64,000 nucleotides of DNA from contig NZ_LBHB01000002.1 in NCBI RefSeq assembly GCF_001010945.1, forward strand, positions 913,501 to 977,500, in the 5' to 3' direction. A model generated the notes under the pieces. The model was given only the letters and a program-made list of their open reading frames with translations, was not told the origin of the DNA and did not search any database. The stretch comes from Aurantiacibacter luteus (lineage in GTDB: Bacteria > Pseudomonadota > Alphaproteobacteria > Sphingomonadales > Sphingomonadaceae). Shown here piece by piece: positions 1-7,214 of this stretch (positions are counted from its first letter, which is position 1; every line of letters starts with the position of its first letter). The position numbers and the translations under genes are program-made.

Positions 1-343
1 AGACGTGGTGGAAGCTCACCCCGCCGATCTCGTAGCCATAGTTGCCGAAGGGGTGGATGTAACTGTCGCCCAGCTTCCCCCAGTTGACGAACTGGATGCC
101 CAGCTTGAAGGTGCCCTGCACGGCGGCCATCATTTCCGCCTCGTCGATCTCTAGCAGGCGCTGGAAATCGACGAAGGGCGGGATCGTCGCCTCGCCGACG
201 CCAACGGTGCCGATGGCCTCGCTCTCGACCAGCGTGATGGCGAACTCGCGGCGCGGACTGATGAGACGCGACAGCGCCGCCGCCGCCATCCACCCGGCGG
301 TGCCGCCGCCCACAATCACGATATGCCTGATGGGCCTCGTCAC
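1..343 (-). CDS. Flavin-dependent tryptophan halogenase family protein (N-terminal part; gene runs off the left edge)
   Basis: Only the first 114 codons are in the window. The translation opens with a Rossmann dinucleotide-binding motif, GGGTAGWMAAAAL at about residues 12-24, followed by VGVGEATIPPF near residue 50; both are hallmarks of FAD-dependent tryptophan-halogenase-like proteins (PrnA family). The likely start is a GTG at 343 with a strong AAGGAGAG upstream. The gene is divergent from the TonB receptor at 535. In Caulobacter, Xanthomonas and sphingomonads such halogenase-like genes often accompany TonB receptors in sugar-uptake loci, and their substrate is usually unknown, so tryptophan halogenation is not implied. 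The later WxWxIP motif lies outside the window and could not be checked. Confidence 0.85.
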   Translation of the reverse strand, partial: MTRPIRHIVIVGGGTAGWMAAAALSRLISPRREFAITLVESEAIGTVGVGEATIPPFVDFQRLLEIDEAEMMAAVQGTFKLGIQFVNWGKLGDSYIHPFGNYGYEIGGVSFHHV

Positions 344-394
344 TCTGTTGCTCTCCTTGCTTACGCCTGTGCTAGCGGCTTGGGCCGCCCGCGC

Positions 395-423
395 AAACCA
401 TCGACGACGCGGCAGGGTATAAT
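395..423 (+). promoter_or_regulatory. Candidate promoter of the TonB receptor gene
   Basis: A perfect TATAAT at 418-423 lies about 110 bases before the receptor start. The hexamer 17 bases upstream (AAACCA at 395-400) is a poor -35, so the promoter may depend on an activator or may not be the true one. The candidate operator at 447-475 lies just downstream, where a bound repressor would block elongation. Confidence 0.35.
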
Positions 424-446
424 GGCAAAAATGTTACACATCCGGC

Positions 447-475
447 GCGCAAATGTGAACGTTCATTTTTTGCGC
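447..475. promoter_or_regulatory. Candidate LacI-family operator in the halogenase/TonB receptor intergenic region
   Basis: The core TGAACGTTCA (456-465) is a perfect 10-bp palindrome. It is embedded in a wider imperfect dyad, GCGCAAA on the left and TTTGCGC on the right, with one extra T in the right arm. A related palindrome, TGGGAACGTTCTCA, precedes the GH3 gene at 7182. The shared core GAACGTTC with its central CG is typical of LacI-family operators, and a LacI-family gene lies in the same cluster at 4872. That this regulator binds here is inferred. Confidence 0.6.
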
Positions 476-534
476 TTGTGAACGATATCAGTCTTGGTAT
501 CCCAGCATCGAGTCCCGCTATCGGGACGTCACGC

Positions 535-3500
535 ATGAGAATTTGGGAGAAGATTGTGCGCCAGACCTTCAAGCCCGCTGGCCGGGCCCGTACCCTCGTC
601 ACCGTTTCCAGCCTCGCGCTCGCAGCGCTGGTGCCGCATGCTGCGCTCGCCCAGCAGACCGTCGAAGACGAGATGGAGGAGCAGGCCGACGAGGACGCGA
701 TCCCGGAAGATGTCATCATCGTTTCCGGCTTCCGCGCCGCCCTTGAAAGCGCGCAGGATTTCAAAGAAAACGCCGATACCGTCGGTGACTTCCTCAGTGC
801 CGAGGACATCGGCGCGCTGGCCGACCGCTCGGTGGCCGAGGCGCTGCAGCGCGTCCCCGGCGTCACCGTCGACCGCTTCATCGGCAACAACGACCCCGAC
901 CGCTTCAGCGTCGAAGGTTCGGGCGTGGTCATCCGCGGCCTGCCCTTCGTCATGGCGGAACTGAACGGCCGCGACGTCTTCTCCGCCAACGGCGGGCGCG
1001 GGCTCGACTTCAACACCGTCTCGCCCGAGTTGCTCGGCCGGATCGAGGTGTGGAAGAACACCACCGCCGACATGATCGAGGGCGGCATCTCGGGCACGGT
1101 CAACCTCGTCACGCGCAAGCCGCTCGACAACCCCGGCTTCCACATCGCCGGCACCGCTGAATACAACTACGGCGACCTCGCCGAGGAATGGTCGCCCGGC
1201 TTCTCCGCGCTCGTTTCCAACACTTTTGAAACCGGCGCTGGTACCTTCGGCCTGCAGCTCGGCTACGCCCAGCAGGAGCTGATCACCCGCTCCGACGCCT
1301 CGCAGATCACCGATCCCTGCTATCGCAACGCCGACTTCAGCGGCGGCTGCATCCGCATCGCCCCCGTCAGCTCGGGCGGCATCGCCGGCCAGCAGTTCGA
1401 CGAGACGAACTTCCCGCCCGCCGGCGCGGTCATCATCCCCAAGGGCGCGGGCGTGCGCACCACCAGTTTCGAGCGTGATCGCCGTGCCTACTCGGCCGTC
1501 GGCCAGTTCGAGAGCGCCGACCGCCGCTTCCTCGTCACCGCGGAATACCTGCGGGCCGAGAACGATGGCCAGCTGCAGGAATTCTCCGCGCTGGCGCTGG
1601 TCAACGACGACGGCCTGTTCCCCGGCTTCCGCCCGGGCACGACCCCGACGTTCCAGGACGGTATTTTCCAGAGCGGCATCCTGACGCAGAACAACCCGTT
1701 CGGCGGCATCAACGGCATCCCGACCGAGCTGCTGCGCTTCGACCAGCAGGAAGAGGACCTTGTCGAGGACGTCTCGCTGCAGGTGTTCATGGAGCCGACC
1801 GATCGGCTGCGCTTCAACTTCGAAGGGCAGTACGTCAACAACGGCCGCAACGCGCAGGGCTTCATCGCCGCGATGCAGACCTATACCGATCTCTCGATCG
1901 ACACTTCGGGCGAGATCCCGCAGGTGCAGTTCCTGACCCCCGGCCAGGCCACGTCCGACGCGAGCTACTTCACCGACCCGACGAAGACCTTCTACTGGTT
2001 CGCGCTCGACAACCAGCTCGAGAACGAGGGCGACATGTACTCGCTTCGCGGCGACGTCGAATACGACATCTCCGACGACGGCTTCTTCCGTACGGCGCGT
2101 TTCGGTGCCCGCTGGTCGGAGCGCAACCGCACCACCCGCAACGCCAACTTCTCCAACTGGGGCAACCTCGGCGCGCCGTGGACGGGCCGCGGCGGCAACT
2201 GGAACTGCGGCGACTTCCAGGCCTTCGGCTGCGGCGGTGCCTACGTGTTCGACTTCCCGGAGAGCGCGAACCTCTATTCGCCGTTCGCCGACAACTTCCA
2301 GCGCGGCAATGCGCCGACGCCGTTCGGTGACGGCACCGGCTTCTTCTTCGGCGGCGACGACCTGCTGGAACGGTATCTGGACGGCAGCATCGAGCAGCAG
2401 ACCGATGCGATCACCGCCTTCACGCTGACGCCCAACCCGTTCAACCCGATCTACTCGCGCGGCAATCTGGTGCCGGGCACGCCCTTCACTCAGGCCGAAA
2501 TTTCGACGATCGGAGAAGAAACCCGTGCGGCGTATGCACGCGCGGACTTTGGCATCGACTTCGATGGCGGTGCAGAGTTCTCCGGCAACATCGGTGTGCG
2601 TTATGTCGAGACGACCGTGGGAACGCGGGGCGACGTCGGGTTCCCGGATCCCCGCGCCCTGGGCCTGCCGCTAGGCACCACCGTCACGGGGCCGCTATTG
2701 CGCGACAGGTGTAATCGGCCCGGACCGGGACAGGGCCTGCCAGGCACACCCGGCCTCGACTACTGCCTGTTGTCCGATGCGCGCCTCGCCGAATTTGCGT
2801 CCGCCTTCACGGGCGAGACCCTGCTTGCTGGCACGGACGTCGTCTATGACAACTGGCTCCCGTCGCTGAACCTGCGGTTCGATACCGGCACCGGCTTCGT
2901 GTTCCGCGGAGCCGCATCGCGGGGCATCTTCCGTCCCGACCTCGATGCCTTCCGCACGGGCGGAACGTTCGGCGACAACACCGGGAACCTGCGTCAGGCG
3001 GGCACCCTCGAAACCGGTCCGTTGTTCACAGTCACGAGCGGCAACCGCCGCTTGCGACCCACGACATCGTGGAACTACGACCTGTCGGCCGAATGGTACT
3101 TCGACGATGTCGGTTCACTGACCGCCGCGGTCTTCCTGAAGGACCTGCAGGACATCGTGAGCGGCGGTGCCGAAGTGGTCACGTTCACGTCTGCCAGCGG
3201 CGCGACGGCCGACGTGTTGTACAACGGCCCGTTCAACCGCGAAGGCGGGACGCTCAAGGGCTTCGAGGTCGCCTACCAGCAGACCTACGATTTCCTGCCG
3301 GGACCGCTTGCCGGCCTCGGCTTCCAGGGAACCTACACCTATGTCGATGCGGGTGCCTTCAACAACGTGAACCTGGCGGGTGCCAGCCCGATTGCGGCCA
3401 GCCTGCCGCTCGAAGGCGTGTCCGAGCACACCGTCAACGCGGTGCTGTTCTACGAGATGTACGGCCTCCAGGCGCGTGCGGCCTACAACTGGCGGTCGGA

Positions 3501-3747
3501 CTTCCTGATCACCCCGCGCGACGTGATCTTCCCGTTCTCGCCGATCTACGGCGAGGATACCGGGCAACTCGACGCGTCGATCTTCTATGCCCTGACGGAC
3601 AACATCAAGATCGGCGTGCAGGGCGTGAACCTGCTCGACGAGGTGACCCGCACGAGCCAGGTCATCGACTTCGACGGCACGCGGATCACGCGCTCGGCGT
3701 TCCGCAACGACCGCCGCTACACCTTCCTCGTCCGGTTCGACTTCTAA
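535..3747 (+). CDS. TonB-dependent outer-membrane receptor, probably for an oligosaccharide
   Basis: A 1070-residue outer-membrane receptor that would import a ligand using TonB/ExbBD energy. A signal peptide ends at about residue 39 (ALA-QQ). A plug domain follows (about 65-190) with DVIIVSGFRAAL and the motifs VAEALQRVPGVTV, GVVIRGLP and GTVNLVTRKP; the rest is a long beta-barrel ending in the expected terminal aromatic (VRFDF). The ATG at 535 was preferred over the in-frame GTG at 478 because it places the signal peptide at the N-terminus. Its length and plug style match the Caulobacter/sphingomonad carbohydrate receptors. The neighbouring GH16 and GH3 genes suggest beta-glucan oligosaccharides as ligand, which is inference. 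Confidence 0.93.
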   Translation: MRIWEKIVRQTFKPAGRARTLVTVSSLALAALVPHAALAQQTVEDEMEEQADEDAIPEDVIIVSGFRAALESAQDFKENADTVGDFLSAEDIGALADRSVAEALQRVPGVTVDRFIGNNDPDRFSVEGSGVVIRGLPFVMAELNGRDVFSANGGRGLDFNTVSPELLGRIEVWKNTTADMIEGGISGTVNLVTRKPLDNPGFHIAGTAEYNYGDLAEEWSPGFSALVSNTFETGAGTFGLQLGYAQQELITRSDASQITDPCYRNADFSGGCIRIAPVSSGGIAGQQFDETNFPPAGAVIIPKGAGVRTTSFERDRRAYSAVGQFESADRRFLVTAEYLRAENDGQLQEFSALALVNDDGLFPGFRPGTTPTFQDGIFQSGILTQNNPFGGINGIPTELLRFDQQEEDLVEDVSLQVFMEPTDRLRFNFEGQYVNNGRNAQGFIAAMQTYTDLSIDTSGEIPQVQFLTPGQATSDASYFTDPTKTFYWFALDNQLENEGDMYSLRGDVEYDISDDGFFRTARFGARWSERNRTTRNANFSNWGNLGAPWTGRGGNWNCGDFQAFGCGGAYVFDFPESANLYSPFADNFQRGNAPTPFGDGTGFFFGGDDLLERYLDGSIEQQTDAITAFTLTPNPFNPIYSRGNLVPGTPFTQAEISTIGEETRAAYARADFGIDFDGGAEFSGNIGVRYVETTVGTRGDVGFPDPRALGLPLGTTVTGPLLRDRCNRPGPGQGLPGTPGLDYCLLSDARLAEFASAFTGETLLAGTDVVYDNWLPSLNLRFDTGTGFVFRGAASRGIFRPDLDAFRTGGTFGDNTGNLRQAGTLETGPLFTVTSGNRRLRPTTSWNYDLSAEWYFDDVGSLTAAVFLKDLQDIVSGGAEVVTFTSASGATADVLYNGPFNREGGTLKGFEVAYQQTYDFLPGPLAGLGFQGTYTYVDAGAFNNVNLAGASPIAASLPLEGVSEHTVNAVLFYEMYGLQARAAYNWRSDFLITPRDVIFPFSPIYGEDTGQLDASIFYALTDNIKIGVQGVNLLDEVTRTSQVIDFDGTRITRSAFRNDRRYTFLVRFDF

Positions 3748-3779
3748 CGGAGCCGGAGCTCCTGCGGATGGGAAAACGG

Positions 3780-3820
3780 CGGGCCCCGGTGCGATCATGC
3801 GCGCCGGGGCCCGTTTCGTT
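3780..3820 (+). terminator. Intrinsic terminator or attenuator after the TonB receptor gene
   Basis: A perfect 10-bp stem (CGGGCCCCGG at 3780-3789, CCGGGGCCCG at 3804-3813) closes a 14-nt loop and is followed by TTTCGTTT. The next gene starts only 27 bases further on. The hairpin could therefore reduce rather than abolish read-through, giving far more receptor than enzyme. Confidence 0.8.
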
Positions 3821-3847
3821 TCCGGATCGGACAAGTCGGAGATTGCA

Positions 3848-4870
3848 ATGATGCGATATCGCAGGATTACGGTGGGCTGTCTTTCATCGCTGGCGATCGC
3901 GGTCGCAACGGGATGTGGCGGCGGCGGCAGTTCAGCCAGCGCTCCGCCGGTCGCGGGCACGCCGCCAAGCCCGAGCCCGTCGCCCACTCCCAGCCCCACG
4001 CCCACCCCCACCAGCGGGACGGCGGGCAACTGGCAACTCGTTTGGGCCGAGGAGTTTTCCGGCAACGCGCTCGATCCCGCCCGCTGGCGCCTGTTCAACG
4101 ATTGCTGGGGCGGCGGCAACGAGGAGCGGCAATGCTATACTCCGCGCGCCGAGAACGTCAGCGTGGAAGGCGGCAACCTCGTCCTCACCGCGCGGCGCGA
4201 GGCGTGGACTGGGCCGGCCCAGCCCGGTTCGAGCAACACCGCCAGCAAGCCCTTCACCTCGGGCAAGATCGCCACGCAGGGCCTGCAGAGCTGGACCTAC
4301 GGCCGGTTCGAGATGCGGGCGCGCTTTCCGCAGGGTCAGGGTGTGTGGCCGGCCTTCTGGATGCTGCCCGAACCCAACAGCTACGGCGGCTGGGCGGCCT
4401 CGGGCGAGATCGACATCCTGGAGGCTATTAATCCCGGCGTCGTCTGCCCCACTTGCGAGGCGGGGGGCGAAAACTCGATCTACGGCACCCTGCACTTCGG
4501 CGGCGCCTGGCCCGACAACCGCAATGCCGGCAGGAACCGGTCCTTCCCCGGGCTGACGGACGGCCAGTTCCATACCTACGGCGTGATCTGGGAGCGCGGG
4601 CGCTTTACCTGGACCGTCGACGGGGAAGCCTACGGCAGCCTGACCTCCGACCAGTGGTTCACGACCGCCAGCGCCGATCCGCAGGCCCCGTTCGACCGGC
4701 CCTTCCACCTCATCCTCAACCTCGCCATCGGCGGGCGCTGGCCCGAGGCGAACGCGCTGGGCGGCGTGTCCGACCAGGGTTTTCCCAAGCGCATGGAAGT
4801 GGACTGGGTCAGGGTCTGGCAATGCGACGCCGATCCGGCTAGCGGGCAGGGCTGCAACAGAGGCAGTTGA
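3848..4870 (+). CDS. GH16 family beta-glucanase lipoprotein (laminarinase-like)
   Basis: This 340-residue enzyme probably cleaves beta-1,3 (or mixed 1,3/1,4) glucans at the cell surface or in the periplasm. A lipoprotein signal ends at Cys23 (VATGC). A Pro/Ser/Thr linker with many SP/TP pairs (about 34-56) leads into the GH16 domain. The catalytic signature GEIDILE is present, with nucleophile Glu187, helper Asp189 and acid/base Glu192, as are the family segments YGRFEMRARFPQGQGVWPAFWMLP and the C-terminal beta-sandwich strand MEVDWVRVWQ. Start: ATG at 3848 with GGAG 6 bases upstream; ATG at 3851 is equally possible. The TGA is one base before the GTG of the LacI gene, so the two are co-transcribed. 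Sub-family (laminarinase) is judged from overall resemblance only. Confidence 0.92.
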   Translation: MMRYRRITVGCLSSLAIAVATGCGGGGSSASAPPVAGTPPSPSPSPTPSPTPTPTSGTAGNWQLVWAEEFSGNALDPARWRLFNDCWGGGNEERQCYTPRAENVSVEGGNLVLTARREAWTGPAQPGSSNTASKPFTSGKIATQGLQSWTYGRFEMRARFPQGQGVWPAFWMLPEPNSYGGWAASGEIDILEAINPGVVCPTCEAGGENSIYGTLHFGGAWPDNRNAGRNRSFPGLTDGQFHTYGVIWERGRFTWTVDGEAYGSLTSDQWFTTASADPQAPFDRPFHLILNLAIGGRWPEANALGGVSDQGFPKRMEVDWVRVWQCDADPASGQGCNRGS

Positions 4871-4871
4871 A

Positions 4872-5927
4872 GTGGCACGTCGGCGCCAGTCGGTAACAAT
4901 CAAACATGTGGCGGCGGATGCAGGAGTTTCCCTGCAGACGGTGAGCCGCGTCATCAACAACGAGGCCAATGTACGGCCCGAGATGAAGACGCGCGTACAG
5001 GCCTCCATCGACAGGCTCGGCTACGTGCCCTCCATCGCCGCGCGGCGGATGAGCGGATCGAAGAGCTACATCATCCTTGCCCTCAACGACCGCGAGCGCA
5101 CCATCGAGGCATGGAAGGCGCGCGAGGGCAGCGACTGGGTCGACCAGATGCTGATGGGCGGAATGCTCAAGTGCGCCGAACATGGCTATCGCCTGATCTT
5201 CGAACTCGTCGATACGCATGACGACAACGTCCAGCGCGAATTGAAGGCCGCCATCGCCGCCCTGCAACCCGACGGCGTGGTCCTGACCCCGCCGCATGCC
5301 GACAATCCGCTGATTACCGACCTGCTTGTCCAGCATCGCATCCCCTTCGCCGCCATAGGTGCGGAGACGCAGGCAGGGCCGATCCACATCACGATGGGCG
5401 ACGATCGCATGGCGGCGCTGGCCGTGCGCCACCTCGTCGCCAAGGGGCACGAGCGCATCGGCTTCATCGCCGGCTCGCGCGAATACGCGCTGAGCGGCTG
5501 GCGCAAGCAGGGCTATCTGGCGGCGATGGCAGACGCTGGCCTGCCGACCGAGCACCTGTGCGAGCGCGGCGACTTTTCCTACGCCAGCGGAGAGGTGGCT
5601 GCGCGCAAGCTGCTGAGCGGCAAGGGCCGGCCCACCGCGATCATCGCCAGCAACGACCAGATGGCCTTGGCTACCAATGCTGTGGCGCACGAAATGGGCA
5701 TGCGCGTGCCGGGCGACCTCTCGCTCGTCAGCTTCGACAATACGCCCGTGGTGCGCTTCGTCCAGCCGCCGCTGACCGCGATCGACCAGCCGGTGGCCGA
5801 CACCGCCAGCTGCGCGGTCGAGCTGCTGGTGCAGGCCATTCGTGGCGAGGAATTGCCGCCGATGCCGGTGGTGATTGAGGGCAGCCTGATCGAGCGGGAA
5901 TCGGTCGCCGCGCCGCGCCGTGGCTGA
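4872..5927 (+). CDS. LacI-family transcriptional regulator
   Basis: A 351-residue repressor-type regulator. An N-terminal helix-turn-helix (about residues 9-30, VTIKHVAADAGVSLQTVSRVIN) and hinge helix (YVPSIAARRMSG) are followed by a periplasmic-binding-protein-like effector domain (VSFDNTPVVRFVQPPLTAIDQP near the C-terminus). It starts at a GTG immediately after the GH16 stop and overlaps the MFS gene by 8 bases. By family rule it would bind a palindromic operator and release it on binding a sugar; the GAACGTTC palindromes at 456 and 7182 are the obvious candidates. The effector is probably a beta-glucan breakdown product, which is not shown by the sequence. Confidence 0.93.
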   Translation: MARRRQSVTIKHVAADAGVSLQTVSRVINNEANVRPEMKTRVQASIDRLGYVPSIAARRMSGSKSYIILALNDRERTIEAWKAREGSDWVDQMLMGGMLKCAEHGYRLIFELVDTHDDNVQRELKAAIAALQPDGVVLTPPHADNPLITDLLVQHRIPFAAIGAETQAGPIHITMGDDRMAALAVRHLVAKGHERIGFIAGSREYALSGWRKQGYLAAMADAGLPTEHLCERGDFSYASGEVAARKLLSGKGRPTAIIASNDQMALATNAVAHEMGMRVPGDLSLVSFDNTPVVRFVQPPLTAIDQPVADTASCAVELLVQAIRGEELPPMPVVIEGSLIERESVAAPRRG

Positions 5928-7143
5928 CGACAGCGCAGGCTTCGCCGAGAACCGCTGGGGCCCGCAGCGTCAGTCCACTCGTTTCCTGCTGCTTTACGCT
6001 CTCGCCGTGGCGGGCGGGGCGATCGCCTATGTCCCCTTGCTGACCATCCTGCTGCCCGTCCACGTCGAAGGCCTGGCGGGCACTGCGAGCGTGGGTTGGC
6101 TCGCCACCCTGGCCTTTACCGGGGCCATCGCCTCCAGCCTCTCGAACATCGCCTTTGGCTGGCTGTCCGACCGCAGCGGCACGCGAAGGCCGTGGATCTG
6201 GGCGGGACTGGTGCTGAGCTCGACGCTGCTGCTGGCGATGTCCGCGCCGCGCGACCTCGCCACGCTGGTGGCGCTGGTCATGGCCTGGCAGGTGGCGCTC
6301 AACATGATGCTGGGCCCGTTGGGGGCCTGGGCCGGGGACGCGGTGCCCGACAGGCAGAAGGGCACGCTCGGCGGCCTGCTCGCCTTCGCCCCGGCGCTCG
6401 GCGCCCTGTCGGGAACGCTGGTGACGATCCCTGGGCTCGCCTTGCCCGAAGAGCGACTGGCGCTGGTGGCGGGCATGGTGATGGCCTGCGTGCTGCCCGT
6501 GCTGCTCCTGGGCCGGCCTGCGCCGTTTCCCGAACTGATGGAGCCCGCGCCCCGACCCGCCAGCGGCAGCGCGCGGCAGATGCTCGTCGCGCGGATGTGG
6601 CTGGCCCGGCTGCTGGTGCAGGTGGCCGAGGCCGCGCTGTTCGCCTACCTCTACCTCTGGCTGCGCTCCATTGCCCCCGGCACTACGGACGCGGCAACCG
6701 CGCGCATTTTCGGGGTGGTGCTGCTGGTCTCGGTGCCCGTCGCGCTGATGGTGGGGCGCTGGGCCGACCGCAGGGATCGACCGATCCAGCCACTGGGAGT
6801 GGCCGCCGCTGTTGCCGCGCTGGCGCTGGGCGTGATGGCCGCCGCGCCGGGTCTCGAGGTCGCGCTTGCCGGCTATGCCTTGTTCGGCCTGGGGGCATCG
6901 GTCTTTCTTGCACTGCACACCGCGCAGACCCTGCGCGTCCTGCCCCGCCCTAAGAGCCGCGGGCGCGACCTGGGGCTGTTCAACCTGACCAACACAGTGC
7001 CCTCGCTGATCATGCCCGGCCTGACGCTGGCGATGGTGCCCGTGTTCGGGTTCTCCGGCCTGTTCGCGCTGTTGGCGGTGCTGGCCAGCGTCGCCTGCCT
7101 CCTTCTGCTGACCGCGAAAGCCGCCCTGCAGCGCGACAATTAG
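5920..7143 (+). CDS. MFS transporter, probable sugar or oligosaccharide importer
   Basis: A 407-residue inner-membrane protein with about 12 hydrophobic segments and the MFS loop 2-3 signature FGWLSDRSGTRRP near residue 85; a related WADRRDRP sits between the two halves. It starts at a GTG that overlaps the end of the LacI gene (8 bases), so it belongs to the same transcript. The context (GH16, LacI, GH3) points to uptake of a disaccharide or short glucan into the cytoplasm. The substrate cannot be read from the sequence. Confidence 0.85.
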   Translation: MADDSAGFAENRWGPQRQSTRFLLLYALAVAGGAIAYVPLLTILLPVHVEGLAGTASVGWLATLAFTGAIASSLSNIAFGWLSDRSGTRRPWIWAGLVLSSTLLLAMSAPRDLATLVALVMAWQVALNMMLGPLGAWAGDAVPDRQKGTLGGLLAFAPALGALSGTLVTIPGLALPEERLALVAGMVMACVLPVLLLGRPAPFPELMEPAPRPASGSARQMLVARMWLARLLVQVAEAALFAYLYLWLRSIAPGTTDAATARIFGVVLLVSVPVALMVGRWADRRDRPIQPLGVAAAVAALALGVMAAAPGLEVALAGYALFGLGASVFLALHTAQTLRVLPRPKSRGRDLGLFNLTNTVPSLIMPGLTLAMVPVFGFSGLFALLAVLASVACLLLLTAKAALQRDN

Positions 7144-7181
7144 CCGCTTGAAATCGCCCGCAGGGCGTGTCAGACCGCGCT

Positions 7182-7195
7182 TGGGAACGTTCTCA
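7182..7195. promoter_or_regulatory. Candidate LacI-family operator upstream of the GH3 gene
   Basis: TGGGAACGTTCTCA is a near-perfect 14-bp palindrome 19 bases before the GH3 start, between the MFS and GH3 genes. It shares the core GAACGTTC with the site at 456-465. Its position close to the ribosome binding site suggests repression by blocking transcription of a second unit (GH3 plus permease). Confidence 0.6.
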
Positions 7196-7214
7196 AAAGA
7201 ACAACGAGGATACG

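Noticed and set aside
478..534. Upstream GTG start for the TonB receptor
   Set aside because: It would put 19 unlike residues before a good signal peptide, and the GTG lies right after the operator candidate.
3960..4016. Short tandem repeat in the GH16 gene
   Set aside because: It encodes a Pro/Ser/Thr linker typical of surface lipoproteins, so it is not a mobile or CRISPR repeat.
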